Origin: Hymenobacter sp. 15J16-1T3B
Lineage (GTDB): Bacteria; Bacteroidota; Bacteroidia; Cytophagales; Hymenobacteraceae
Assembly (NCBI RefSeq): GCF_020711235.1
Contig: NZ_JAJFAV010000017.1
Coordinates: forward strand, 1 to 64,000
DNA length: 64,000 bases
Direction of reading: 5' to 3'
The translations under genes and the position numbers were made by a program. Below the pieces are notes generated by a model. It was not told the origin of the DNA. It saw only the letters and a program-made list of their open reading frames with translations, and did no database searches. Below are positions 45,401 to 53,900 of this stretch, piece by piece (position 1 is the stretch's first letter; each line of letters opens with the position of its first letter).

Positions 45401-46054
45401 AAGGCCGAACGGGTCGAGCAGGGCGGCGCGGGCCAGGCCCTCGGGCGTGGGCGGGGCCGTGCCGGCCATCAGCGGCGAGTCGATGAGCAGGGCCGTGACC
45501 AGGTACAGGGCGTAGATGGCCACGGCCCCGACGTAGGTGGCCAGGGTACTGCGCGTGAGCGTGGCCACGGCAAACAGCACCGCGCCCACCAGCAGCAGAT
45601 TGGGCAGCACCAGCACGAGCAAGGCCCAGAGGTAGGCCCCGGGCCGCACCGCGCCCAGGCGCTCGGGCGCCACCGGCAGCAGCAGCGGGGCCAGCAGCAG
45701 CACGGCCGCGGCCAGCGTGAGCACGGCCGCGCCGGCGAGCAGGGCCCCGCCCAGGCGGCCGAGCAGGTAGCGGGGCTTGCCCACCGGCGTGGCCCACACG
45801 ATGCCCGTCATGCCGTGCTCCACGTCGCGCAGGGCAGCCGGAGCGCAGAATACCGTCAGCACGAACACGCCGAGCAGGCTGAGCACGGCCAGGCTCTGGG
45901 CCACCACGTAGGGCGAGTTCACGTGCACGTTGGCCGGGCCATAACCGGTGCCCACCAAAAACGCGCTAATCACGGCCAGGGCCGCGGCGGCTACCGCGAA
46001 GGGGCCGCGCCGGGTGTGGTAGCGCCACTCGAAATGCAACAGGCCGGGCAGCAT
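42467..46054 (-). CDS. ABC-2-type permease fused to an M1-family metallopeptidase
   Basis: 1195 aa from the ATG at 46054. The N-terminal half carries about 12 hydrophobic segments (for example FAVAAAALAVISAFLVGTGY, LLSLLGVFVLTVFCAP and VAIYALYLVTALLI) typical of ABC-2 exporters, in two similar blocks. After the last helix (about residue 590) comes a periplasmic part with an M1-like gluzincin: AHEVSHQWWGH (His938, Glu939, His942) and a likely third ligand Glu962 in STLIETLAK. The start shares one base with the stop of the ATPase gene (TGATG), so they are coupled. This fusion is known in Bacteroidota as ABC permease/M1 aminopeptidase; its substrate is unknown. Confidence 0.88.
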   Translation of the reverse strand: MLPGLLHFEWRYHTRRGPFAVAAAALAVISAFLVGTGYGPANVHVNSPYVVAQSLAVLSLLGVFVLTVFCAPAALRDVEHGMTGIVWATPVGKPRYLLGRLGGALLAGAAVLTLAAAVLLLAPLLLPVAPERLGAVRPGAYLWALLVLVLPNLLLVGAVLFAVATLTRSTLATYVGAVAIYALYLVTALLIDSPLMAGTAPPTPEGLARAALLDPFGLSAFFEQTRYWTPAERDGRLLALSGHLLLNRLLWLGVTAAVLALVYARFSFDEPARRPAPRVRAGAEAVPDVAYGPVAPVWGSGAAFRRALGWALRLELRYILRGWPFLTLLALWVFVVGMECSAQTGGGEFGTHLLPTTGLMLDAIRLPLLLLGTVVVVYYAAEVVWRERVLGVAPLLDATPAPNGVFFLAKAAALSALPVLLALVGIAVGAATQLVQGYAQVEVGLYLTLLWLAGLPLVLFALGALALQVVSPNRWLGMMAGLLLAFVAYRGSVVGLEHPMWHFGTGPSGAHSDLDGFGPVLPSFAAFMLYWALLAGLLTALSGGLWARGTEVRLGARLRTLPQQWRPGTRRLLLAGTGLLAAVACWLYWQTTVRHPWQSRAAHEAWQADYERTYRPLARQPQPAIVAVRTQVDLYPRARRAAIRGSYVLENQTARPLDTVLVQWPEDVAEARLALPGARLLRHDARFGVDLLRLPRPLPPGARTRLPFRLALDRSGVRAGGFGYDVTANGSMLMSAEVFPSLGYRPGRELSDPAARRRQQLQAPATATPALPRTAAELAAVHAAGPGRAWLTLDATVSTDPDQTALAPGQLVRRWTRHGRRYFHYRQPRPITPNFGFLSARYAVRRARQGPVTVEVWYHPQHAANAPRMLAAATRSLRVLTARYGAYPHSTLRIAEVPAWAPFGAYALPGLVLFTEDRGFTADPQSADVDLVLRRVAHEVSHQWWGHTLDPADVRGGSTLIETLAKHSEQLVLADAYGPGSLPAVLAFDEDRYLAGRTVEAAAEPAMLAVDDQAYLYYGKGAVMMNSLRVRLGPAAVDRALTRLLATYGGPRGGATTRDLWTALLTEATAPADRAAVDEWLTGRVIRELRVDTALVTPTGGQYLAEVRISARKTAGQGRRDVALNPDGESFDVAVLDGPPGTGRELYRAEAPVVDGRIQLQLRLGRRPAYVVVDPAVRYLDRDRTNNQRRFAASR

Positions 46055-46965
46055 CAGGATAGCACGGCTAGGGCGGGGGCGGGCACGCGGCCTTCGCCCT
46101 GGGCCAAGGCGTAGAAATACACGTCTTCCAGTTCGGGCTCCACCGGCGCGAAGCCGGGCGCGGGCGGCGCGTCGGCCAGCACCCGCAGGCGCGTCTGGCC
46201 GGCGTGCAGCTGCGCCGACAGCACCCACAGGCCGTCGGCCTTGAGCCGGGCCCCAAGGGTTTTGGGCACGGCCTTGCTCCACACCCGGCCGCGCAGCTCG
46301 GCCACCAGCTCGTCGGGCGCGCCTTCGCGCAGCACCCGCCCGCTGGCCAGAATGGCCATGCGCGGGCACAGCTGGCGCACGTCCTCCACGATGTGGGTCG
46401 AGAGAATCACCACCACCTGCTCGCCGATTTCGCTGAGCAGGTTGTGAAACCGGTTGCGCTCCTCCGGGTCGAGGCCGGCGGTGGGCTCGTCGACGACCAT
46501 CAGGCGGGGCTGGCCGAGCAGGGCCTGGGCAATGCCGAAGCGCTGGCGCATGCCGCCCGAAAACCCGCTCACGGCTCGTTTGCGGTGCTCCCAGAGGTTG
46601 GTTTGCACCAGCAGGGCCTCGATCTGGGCGCGGCGGGCCGCTTTGTCGTGCAGGCCCTTGAGCACGGCTACGTACTCCAGCAAATCCAGCGCCGACACGC
46701 CGGGGTACACGCCGAAGTCCTGGGGCAGGTAGCCCAGGCGCGCCCGGTGCGCCTCCGGGTCGTCGAAGATGGAGCGGCCTTCGAAGCTGATGCTGCCCGC
46801 GTCGGGCGCCTGCAACGTGGCAATGGTGCGCATCAGCGTGCTTTTGCCGGCGCCGTTGGGGCCCAGCAGGCCGTAAAGGCCGCGTGGGATGGTGAGCGTG
46901 ACGCCGCGTAGGGCGGGCACGCCGTTGGGGTAGGTTTTGGTGAGGTTGTGCAGAACGAGGCTCAT
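46054..46965 (-). CDS. ABC transporter ATPase (ABC-2 exporter type)
   Basis: 303 aa from the ATG at 46965. Walker A GPNGAGKST, Q-loop LPQDFGVYPG, signature FSGGMRQRFGIAQAL, Walker B RLMVVDEPTAGLDPEE and switch His in ILSTHIVEDV. A C-terminal accessory domain of about 85 residues follows. This is the drug/antibiotic-exporter type of ATPase (CcmA group). Its stop and the permease start overlap by one base, so both subunits are made from one mRNA. Confidence 0.94.
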   Translation of the reverse strand: MSLVLHNLTKTYPNGVPALRGVTLTIPRGLYGLLGPNGAGKSTLMRTIATLQAPDAGSISFEGRSIFDDPEAHRARLGYLPQDFGVYPGVSALDLLEYVAVLKGLHDKAARRAQIEALLVQTNLWEHRKRAVSGFSGGMRQRFGIAQALLGQPRLMVVDEPTAGLDPEERNRFHNLLSEIGEQVVVILSTHIVEDVRQLCPRMAILASGRVLREGAPDELVAELRGRVWSKAVPKTLGARLKADGLWVLSAQLHAGQTRLRVLADAPPAPGFAPVEPELEDVYFYALAQGEGRVPAPALAVLS

Positions 46966-47146
46966 GGGCAGGTGAGCCTGACGGCGGAAAATCAGCGTCG
47001 CCGGGCACTGCAATTGTATGAAAAGGTACTTTGTTTCGCAAGGTACCTTTGAAATAATTAGTTGCCTGCTTACCTTCGGCCGCCGGCCGATTTCTCATAA
47101 CGTACTGGCGTACTTTCGGCCCCTTCTCCTACTTGCCCTTACCCAT

Positions 47147-47509
47147 TTGCCGGAGCCCACTATTGCCGCCACTGCCAGCAAGCTGCTCTTCATTTGCAGC
47201 ATGAACCGCTGGCGCAGCCTCACGGCCGAGCGCCTGTTCGACCACCACCCGCACTACGAAGCCCGCTCGGCGGGCACCGAGCCTGGCGCCCGCGTGCGCG
47301 TCACGGCCGGGCACCTGGGCTGGGCCGACGCGGTGTTTGTGATGGAAAAGCGGCACGCCGAGCGGTTGCGGGCCAAGTTTGCCGACGAGCTGCGCGGCAA
47401 GCCCCTGGTGTGCCTGCGCATTCCGGACCATTATCAATTCCAGGACCCGCAACTCGTGGCCTTGCTGCGCGCCAACTTAGCGCCGCACCTGCCGCTAGGC
47501 AGCCTTTGA
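47147..47509 (+). CDS. LMW protein-tyrosine-phosphatase-like protein
   Basis: About 120 aa if it starts at the TTG at 47147; a longer version from the ATG at 47018 is possible but adds 43 residues unlike the family. The P-loop KLLFICSMNRWRS gives C-x5-R (CSMNRWR), the mark of low-molecular-weight tyrosine phosphatases, with RSAGTEPGARVRVT and ADAVFVMEKRHAE after it. The protein is shorter than classic LMW-PTPs, like other small bacterial relatives. Several -7-like boxes lie in the 130 bp upstream. It is divergent from the ABC genes. Confidence 0.7.
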   Translation: MPEPTIAATASKLLFICSMNRWRSLTAERLFDHHPHYEARSAGTEPGARVRVTAGHLGWADAVFVMEKRHAERLRAKFADELRGKPLVCLRIPDHYQFQDPQLVALLRANLAPHLPLGSL

Positions 47510-47637
47510 GGCGGACTCTGAGCACCTGCCAACGGGCCGCCCGCAAACGTTTCCGTGAGTAAATCCAGGGCTTTGCTTGCTTGCCGGACTCCGGTTTCGG
47601 AAGCTTGAAGGCACTTCTCACCTTCTCGCGCTCCATC

Positions 47638-50388
47638 ATGGTTTTTGGCTGGCCCGTCGGGGCCGCGCTCCGGTCGTTGCCGACGGCCGGGCGGCGGCTC
47701 ATCCTGTTGCTCTTGTTGCCGGGGCTAAGCGCCGCCGCCTGGGCCCAGGGCCGCACCACCCAGCGTCTGAACACCGGCTGGCAGTTTCAGAAGGACGCCG
47801 AAGGCCGCCTCAGCCCCGCCGCGCCGCCCGCCACCGGCTGGGAAGCCGTGAGCCTGCCCCACACCTGGAATGCGCAGGACGTGCTCGACGACGAGCCGGG
47901 CTACTACCGCGGCACGGGCTGGTACCGCAAAACATTGCTTCTGCCCGCTGGCTGGCAGCAGCAGCGCCTGTACCTGCACTTTGCCGGGGCCAACCAGGAA
48001 ACCGCGGTGTACGTGAACGGGCGGCTGGCCGGCCGCCACGCGGGCGGCTACACGGCCTTTCGCGTGCCGCTCAGCGAGGCGCTGCGGGCCACGGCTACCC
48101 AAGACAACGCCGCCGAGCTGCTGGTGCAAGTCACCAACCGCCACAACCCGAACATTCCGCCGCTGTCGGCCGATTTCACCTTCTACGGCGGTCTGTACCG
48201 GGGCGTGTCCTTGGTGGCGGCCCAACCCGTGCATTTCGACCTCGACAACTACGCCTCCGCGGGCGTGTTCGTGACCACGCCCGCGGTGTCGGCCGCGGCG
48301 GCTGCGGTGCAGCTGCGCGGGGCGGTCCGCAACGCGGATGCGGCCCCGCGCACCGTGCGGGTGCGCAGCCGCTTGCTCGACGCGGCCGGCCGCGTGGTGG
48401 CCGAACACACCGTTAAACTCAAGCTCAAGGCGGGGCAGCAAGGCGCGTTCGAGCAGGCGTTCAAGCCCGTGCAGCGGCCGCATCTGTGGTCACCGGCCGA
48501 CCCGTACCTCTACCGCGTGGTGTCGGAAGTGCTCAGCGAGCAGGGCCAGCCGCTCGACGAGGTGGTCAACCCCGTGGGGCTGCGCTGGTTTCGCTTCGAT
48601 GCAGCCCAGGGCTTTTTCCTGAACGGGCAGCCGCTCAAGCTCATCGGCACCAACCGCCACCAGGACCAGCCCGGGCTCGGCAACGCCCTGCCCGAAGCCC
48701 TGCACGAGCGCGACGTGCGCCTCGTCAAGCAGATGGGCGGCAACTTCCTGCGCGTGTCGCACTACCCGCAGGACCCCGCCGTGCTCCAGGCCTGCGACCG
48801 GCTGGGCATTCTAGCCTCGGTGGAAATACCCGTCGTCAACGCCATTACCGAGTCGGAGGCCTTTTACCGGCGCTGCGACTCGATGCAGACCGAGATGATC
48901 CGGCAGAGCTACAACCACCCGTCGGTGGTCATCTGGGCCTACATGAACGAGGTGCTGCTGCAGCTGCCACCGGGCCTGAAAAAGGACAACGACGCCGGCC
49001 GCGCCTACCTGCAAAACGTGGCCCGCCTGGCCCAGCGCCTCGACGACCTCACCCGCCGCGAAGACCCCGCCCGGGCCACCATGCTCGTGTGCCACGGCGC
49101 CTTCGAGCTGTACCGCGACGCGGGCCTGCTGCGCATTCCGACGGTGGTGGGCTGGAACCTCTACCAGGGCTGGTACTCGCCCAAGCTGGAGGACTTCCCG
49201 GCGTTTTTGGAGCGCCACCGCCGCGAGCTGCCCGACAAGCCGCTGCTGGTCACGGAGTACGGCGCCGATTCCGACATCCGCCTGCACAGCCTGCAGCCCC
49301 GGCGCTTCGACAAAACCAGCGAGTACTCCACCGCCTACCACCAGTACTACCTGCGGGAAATGCGGACCCGCCCCTTCGTGGCCGGCAGCGCGGTGTGGAA
49401 CTTGGCCGAATTCAACTCCGAAAAGCGGCAGGAAGCCGTGCCGCACGTCAACAACAAGGGCTTGCTAACCGGGGACCGGCAGCCCAAGGACGCCTATTTG
49501 CTCTACCAGGCCCAGCTGCTCTCCGCGCCGTTTGTGGCCATCGGGGCGCGGGGCTGGCGGCGGCGCGCGGGCGTGGCTGCCGGCCCGGATTCGCTCGTGT
49601 GCCGCCAGGCCGTGGACGTGTTTACCAACCAGCCGGCCGTGGAGCTGCGCCTGAACGGCCGCACGCTGGGCACCAAGCCGGCTGCGGAGGGCGTGGCGCG
49701 CTTCCAGGTGCCGTTCGGTCCCGGAACCAATCAGCTGGTGGCCACCGTGCCGGGCCAGACCGTTACCGACCAAGCCGACATCGAGTTTCAGCTGGTGCCC
49801 GCGCAGCTGACTGCGGCGGCCGTGCCCTTCACCGAGCTGAACGTGAGCCTGGGCGACGAGCGGCAATTCAGCGACGAGGCCCGGCAGCAGGTGTGGCTGC
49901 CCGAGCAGGCCTACCAGCCCGGCGGCTGGGGCTACGTGGGCGGGCAGGTGTACCGGCAGGCTGGCAACGGGCAGCTGCCCTACGGCTCCAGCCGCAACAT
50001 TCTCGGCACCGAATACGACGCGGTGTACCAAACCCAGCGCGTGGGCCTGCAGCAGTTTCGCCTCGACGTGCCCGCCGGGCAGTACGAAGTGACGCTGCAC
50101 TTCGCGGAGCTGGAAACGGCCCCGCCCGCCGAGCAGCTGGTCTACAACCTCGCCCAGCCCGGCGCCGCGCCCGGGGCAGCGCCCGCCCCCAGCCGCCGCT
50201 TCGACGTGCTGATCAACGGGCAAGTGGTGGCCGCGGCCCTGGGCCCCGACCACTACCTGACGCCCCTGCAGGCCGTGAGCCTGAGCTTTCCGGTCAAGGC
50301 GCCGGCCGGGCAGGGCATCGTGGTGGAGTTTCGGGCGCAGCGCGGCGAGGCGGTGCTCAACGGTATTCAGGTCAAGCGGCTGTACTAG
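47638..50388 (+). CDS. Secreted glycoside hydrolase family 2 (beta-galactosidase-like)
   Basis: 916 aa from the ATG at 47638. A signal peptide ends AAAWA-QG. GH2 domains follow in order: sugar-binding (WEAVSLPHTWNAQD, TGWYRKTLLLP), immunoglobulin-like (about 200-330), and the TIM barrel with LKLIGTNRHQD, the acid/base Glu438 in IWAYMNEVLL and the nucleophile Glu540 in LLVTEYGAD. The C-terminal region (about 745-916) resembles a malectin-type carbohydrate-binding domain (VGLQQFRLDVPAGQYEVTLHF then AELE). It cleaves beta-linked sugars in the periplasm or outside the cell; the exact sugar is unknown. Another secreted glycoside hydrolase follows. Confidence 0.92.
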   Translation: MVFGWPVGAALRSLPTAGRRLILLLLLPGLSAAAWAQGRTTQRLNTGWQFQKDAEGRLSPAAPPATGWEAVSLPHTWNAQDVLDDEPGYYRGTGWYRKTLLLPAGWQQQRLYLHFAGANQETAVYVNGRLAGRHAGGYTAFRVPLSEALRATATQDNAAELLVQVTNRHNPNIPPLSADFTFYGGLYRGVSLVAAQPVHFDLDNYASAGVFVTTPAVSAAAAAVQLRGAVRNADAAPRTVRVRSRLLDAAGRVVAEHTVKLKLKAGQQGAFEQAFKPVQRPHLWSPADPYLYRVVSEVLSEQGQPLDEVVNPVGLRWFRFDAAQGFFLNGQPLKLIGTNRHQDQPGLGNALPEALHERDVRLVKQMGGNFLRVSHYPQDPAVLQACDRLGILASVEIPVVNAITESEAFYRRCDSMQTEMIRQSYNHPSVVIWAYMNEVLLQLPPGLKKDNDAGRAYLQNVARLAQRLDDLTRREDPARATMLVCHGAFELYRDAGLLRIPTVVGWNLYQGWYSPKLEDFPAFLERHRRELPDKPLLVTEYGADSDIRLHSLQPRRFDKTSEYSTAYHQYYLREMRTRPFVAGSAVWNLAEFNSEKRQEAVPHVNNKGLLTGDRQPKDAYLLYQAQLLSAPFVAIGARGWRRRAGVAAGPDSLVCRQAVDVFTNQPAVELRLNGRTLGTKPAAEGVARFQVPFGPGTNQLVATVPGQTVTDQADIEFQLVPAQLTAAAVPFTELNVSLGDERQFSDEARQQVWLPEQAYQPGGWGYVGGQVYRQAGNGQLPYGSSRNILGTEYDAVYQTQRVGLQQFRLDVPAGQYEVTLHFAELETAPPAEQLVYNLAQPGAAPGAAPAPSRRFDVLINGQVVAAALGPDHYLTPLQAVSLSFPVKAPAGQGIVVEFRAQRGEAVLNGIQVKRLY

Positions 50389-50654
50389 CGGCTCTCGTTC
50401 ATAAATTTTTTCGCGGCGGCTTTTAACCGGCGCCCGGTACTCCGTGCCCAACAAGCGCGCCGCCTTTCTATGGCCGGCCGCGTCCCCGCGGTCCACGCCT
50501 TCCCGGCGCGGTTCAATCGGCTCTGCACCCGGGCCGGCCGCTCTACCAATGCCCCGCCGTGCGGTTTCGCGCCGCCTCCACTCCTACCGAATCAGCTCCG
50601 GGGCCTGGCTCCGGCTGAGTGCTTCCTTTTCCCACCACAACCATCATTCCCATC

Positions 50655-52784
50655 ATGCCCAACACCTTACCGCATTCCCGTGTATTGCCCACCGGCGGGC
50701 CCGGCCGCTGCCTGCTGTTGCTGGCGCTGCTTCTGTTCGCGGGCCCGAGCCGGGTCGGGGCGCAGGCCATCAACGCGCGCTTTTTCGGCGTCAACTACTG
50801 GTACCCGGGGGCCAGCCTCTCGCCGCTGCAGGCCAGCCTGAAGGAAGCCGACCTGCAGTGGATGCGCATCGGCGGCAACCTCTACAACAACGACTGGACC
50901 TCGCCCAGCCAGTACGACGCGGCCATTCAGTACGCCAAAGCCACCGGCTGTGAGCCCATCGTGCAGGTGCCCATCCAGCTCACCCCGGCGCAGCTCAACA
51001 GCTTTATCACCTACTTCAACACCACCAAGGGCTACAACATTACCTACTGGTCCATCGGCAACGAGGCCGACCCGGCCGACGCCAGCACCACGACCCTCAA
51101 CGAGCCGGCGGCGTGGTCGGCGGGCACCTACTCGTTTCCGGCCACCGGCGGCTACACCTACGCGAGCTGGGTGGCGCAGTTCAAGCTGCTGGCCACCCAG
51201 CTCAAAACCACCGCGCCCGGCAGCAAGCTCGTCGGGCCGGACTTCCGGCTGTTCTACCCGCAGGTTATCAGCGACTACTACAAGAAGTTTCTGGAGGACG
51301 TGGGCGTGCAGAAAGTGGGCGCCGTGCCCATGCTCGACTACCTCTCCTTTCACTTCTACGGCGACAAAACCGAGTCGGAGCTGGACGCGCGCTTTGACTT
51401 GCTGCAGGGCTATATCGACGCGGCCAACGCCACGCGCACCGGCCTGGGCATCGGTTCCCCGGCGTTGCGCCTGGCCCTGATGGAGGTGAATGCCGAAGCC
51501 GGCTCGGGCAGCGGGCAGCTTAAGCCCTGGGATTTTCGGGCCGGGCAGTTTGTGGCCCTGATGGCCAAAGAGGTGATGAAGCGCAGCGGCCTGGCCGTGG
51601 TACCCTGGAGCATCTACGAAAGCAACGGCAGCCAGGGCAGCACCGACTTCTCCCTATTCAACGCCGACGGCTCGCGCCGCTCCACCCTGCAGCACCTGGC
51701 GCTGCTCAGCCAGCACCGCCGCGACAACGTGATGAACGGCCAGCAAAGCGGCGAAGCCGACCGCGTGGTGGTCGTGGCCATGCGCTGCTCCACGGGCACG
51801 GCCCCGGGCTACACCGTGATGCTGATGAACCTGCAGGCCAGCACCAGCTATACCTACCGCGCCGCCCTCGATAACGCCTACCACGGCGCCGAGCAGGTGC
51901 GCATCAAACTCGAAGGCTACCCGGGCGCCACCACCCAGCTCAACGGCACGCTGGCCCCGCGCAGCACCCACGTCTACAACCTGGATTATCAGGGCAAGGT
52001 GCTCAGCCAGCTCGTGTACGCCGAGGGCGACGCGGCCCCGGTGGAGCAGCAGACCTTTCTGGCCGTCGACAAGCTTACGGGCGGCTACCTGCGGCCCCTG
52101 GACGGGCTGAGCACCAACAACATCGTGCAGGACACCAGCCCCGACCTCACGCTCAGCTCCTTCCGGTGGCTGGTGCAGCCGGCCGAGCCGGGCTACTTCT
52201 ACCTGCTGAACCAGTACACCGGCCGCGCCCTGCGCCCCACCGGCAGCAGCGCCGAGTACAACCTCGACGGCCGCCCCATTGGCCAGGTGGTGCTCGACGC
52301 CACGAACCGCTACGAGTCCGCGAGCCAGTGGCAGCTGCAGCCCTCCGGCGACGCCGACTACTATTGGCTGAAAAACCGCTCCTCCGGCAAGTACCTGCGC
52401 CCGCAAAGCGGCTCCACGGCCGACAACGCCGCCATCGTGCAGAACGTGCTCGACCCCAGCCTCTCCTCGTTTAAGTGGCGGCTCAACGCCCAGGGCTTCG
52501 TGCCCGCGCCGGTAGCCCGCGGCAGCCTGGTTACGGCCGCCGCGGCTGCAACGGGCGCCGCCGAGGCGCAAGTGTATCCCAACCCGGCGCAGGATGTGCT
52601 GAACGTGACGACCGGCGCCGAACCGGCCGAGCTGACGCTGCGCGACCTGACGGGGCGAGCCTGCCGCCGCCTGAGCATCAGCCGCCGCGGGCAACTAGAC
52701 CTGCGCGGCCTGCCGGCGGGCATCTACACGCTGACGGTCAGCACCAGTGGCGGGCAGACGCACCGCCGCGTGGTGAAGCAGTGA
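50655..52784 (+). CDS. Secreted clan GH-A-like glycoside hydrolase with T9SS type A sorting tail
   Basis: 709 aa from the ATG at 50655. A signal peptide ends VGA-QA. The catalytic barrel contains LQWMRIGGNLYNNDW, the acid/base Glu137 in SIGNEADP, and YLSFHFYGD; it recalls GH44 or GH39-type enzymes, but the family is not certain. At about 455-620 comes a ricin-type beta-trefoil region (FLAVDKLTGGYLRPLDG, YFYLLNQYTGRALRP, YYWLKNRSSGKYLRP, three similar repeats). The last about 75 residues form a T9SS type A tail, VYPNPAQDVLNV to GIYTLTVSTSGG. Probably an exported polysaccharide-degrading enzyme. Confidence 0.85.
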   Translation: MPNTLPHSRVLPTGGPGRCLLLLALLLFAGPSRVGAQAINARFFGVNYWYPGASLSPLQASLKEADLQWMRIGGNLYNNDWTSPSQYDAAIQYAKATGCEPIVQVPIQLTPAQLNSFITYFNTTKGYNITYWSIGNEADPADASTTTLNEPAAWSAGTYSFPATGGYTYASWVAQFKLLATQLKTTAPGSKLVGPDFRLFYPQVISDYYKKFLEDVGVQKVGAVPMLDYLSFHFYGDKTESELDARFDLLQGYIDAANATRTGLGIGSPALRLALMEVNAEAGSGSGQLKPWDFRAGQFVALMAKEVMKRSGLAVVPWSIYESNGSQGSTDFSLFNADGSRRSTLQHLALLSQHRRDNVMNGQQSGEADRVVVVAMRCSTGTAPGYTVMLMNLQASTSYTYRAALDNAYHGAEQVRIKLEGYPGATTQLNGTLAPRSTHVYNLDYQGKVLSQLVYAEGDAAPVEQQTFLAVDKLTGGYLRPLDGLSTNNIVQDTSPDLTLSSFRWLVQPAEPGYFYLLNQYTGRALRPTGSSAEYNLDGRPIGQVVLDATNRYESASQWQLQPSGDADYYWLKNRSSGKYLRPQSGSTADNAAIVQNVLDPSLSSFKWRLNAQGFVPAPVARGSLVTAAAAATGAAEAQVYPNPAQDVLNVTTGAEPAELTLRDLTGRACRRLSISRRGQLDLRGLPAGIYTLTVSTSGGQTHRRVVKQ

Positions 52785-52819
52785 GTGCGGAATAGCAGCG
52801 GTACGCAGGTTATTAGCCC

Positions 52820-52889
52820 GTCATCCTGAGCAGAGCGAACCGAAGGTCCTTGACTACGTCGACCTTCGGTTCGCTCTGCTCAGGATGAC
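52820..52889. repeat. Dispersed palindromic repeat, class A, perfect 29-bp arms
   Basis: Left arm 52820-52848 begins GTCATCCTGAGCAGAGCGAA and is perfectly complementary to 52861-52889 around a 12-nt loop. Same family as 7681-7771. It may act as a terminator for the upstream glycoside hydrolase. Confidence 0.88.
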
Positions 52890-52953
52890 GTGCTGGTTCC
52901 CTTGCTACGGCCCGGGCCGCAACTATCCGCCGCGCCTGCCGTTCTTGCGCGCT

Positions 52954-53892
52954 ATGAATTACCTCATCGGCCTGGCCGTACTGGCCCTGGTGGCCTTCGT
53001 GATTTACCGCTTCGCCACGGCCGGCCCGCGGCAGCGGGCGGCGGTGCTGCGCCAGCCCTTTCCCGAGGCCTGGCGGCAGCTGCTGACCGAGCGCGTGGCC
53101 TTTTACTCCGCCCTCACCGACACGGAAAAGTTGCGCTTCGAAAAGCAAGTGCAGCTGTTTCTCGCCCAAACGCGCATCACCGGCATCAAAACCAGCATCG
53201 ATGATGCGACGCGGCTGCTGGTGGCCTGCTCGGCCGTCATTCCCATCTTCGGCTTCCGCGGCGGCTGGGAGTACGACAACCTGGGCGAGGTGCTCGTCTT
53301 CCCCGATGCCTGGCAGCTGCCGCGCGACGAATTCCAGGAAGTGGCGCCGCTGGAAGGCACCCTGCTCGGCTCGGTCCAGAACTTCCAGACCGACCACTAC
53401 ATGCGCTTGAGCAAGGCCGCGCTGGAGCAGGGCTTCCGCGACGCCAAGGACAAGCAGAACGTGGGCATTCACGAGTTTGCCCACCTGCTCGACGAGGCCG
53501 ACGGGCAAATCGACGGGGTGCCGCTGCTCATGCTGCCGCGGGAGCTGGTGCCGGAGTGGCGGCGCGTGATGCACGAGGAAATCGAGCAGATCCGGGCCGG
53601 CAAATCCACCATCGGCGACTACGGCGGCACGAGCACGGCCGAATTTTTCGCCGTGGTGCTGGAGTACTTCTTCGAGAAGCCCGAGCAGCTGGAGCAACAC
53701 CACCCGGCCCTCTACGAGCTGCTCACCCGCACCTTTCGCCAGGACCCCGGCCTGCGCTACGCCCGCTTCGACCCGCGCCGCCTGCTCAAGAAAGCGCCCA
53801 AGCGCCTGGGCCGCAACGACCCCTGCCCCTGCGGCTCAGGCGAGAAGTTCAAGAACTGCTGCCAGCGCGCCCAAGAGGCCGACGCGGCGTAA
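52954..53892 (+). CDS. MtfA-like (M90) zinc peptidase with C-terminal SEC-C motif
   Basis: 312 aa from the ATG at 52954; codons upstream run into the repeat. An N-terminal membrane helix (about 3-18, YLIGLAVLALVAFVIY) precedes the MtfA domain with GIHEFAHLLDEADG (His173, Glu174, His177) and a downstream GTSTAEFFAVVLEYFF that may supply the third ligand. The tail RNDPCPCGSGEKFKNCC (287-303) is a complete zinc-binding SEC-C motif. E. coli MtfA is a soluble aminopeptidase that binds Mlc; the membrane anchor and SEC-C tail are additions relative to it. Confidence 0.88.
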   Translation: MNYLIGLAVLALVAFVIYRFATAGPRQRAAVLRQPFPEAWRQLLTERVAFYSALTDTEKLRFEKQVQLFLAQTRITGIKTSIDDATRLLVACSAVIPIFGFRGGWEYDNLGEVLVFPDAWQLPRDEFQEVAPLEGTLLGSVQNFQTDHYMRLSKAALEQGFRDAKDKQNVGIHEFAHLLDEADGQIDGVPLLMLPRELVPEWRRVMHEEIEQIRAGKSTIGDYGGTSTAEFFAVVLEYFFEKPEQLEQHHPALYELLTRTFRQDPGLRYARFDPRRLLKKAPKRLGRNDPCPCGSGEKFKNCCQRAQEADAA

Positions 53893-53900
53893 GGGCGCAG

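Noticed and set aside
44522-46114. A 530-codon plus-strand frame within the permease-peptidase gene
   Set aside because: Gln/Gly/Arg/His-rich shadow without domain structure, antisense to a well-supported gene.
42467-47098. A single 1543-codon protein covering the ABC ATPase and permease regions
   Set aside because: The first 348 codons read the ATPase gene out of frame (Arg/Pro/His-rich). The real permease start is the ATG at 46054, coupled to the ATPase stop.
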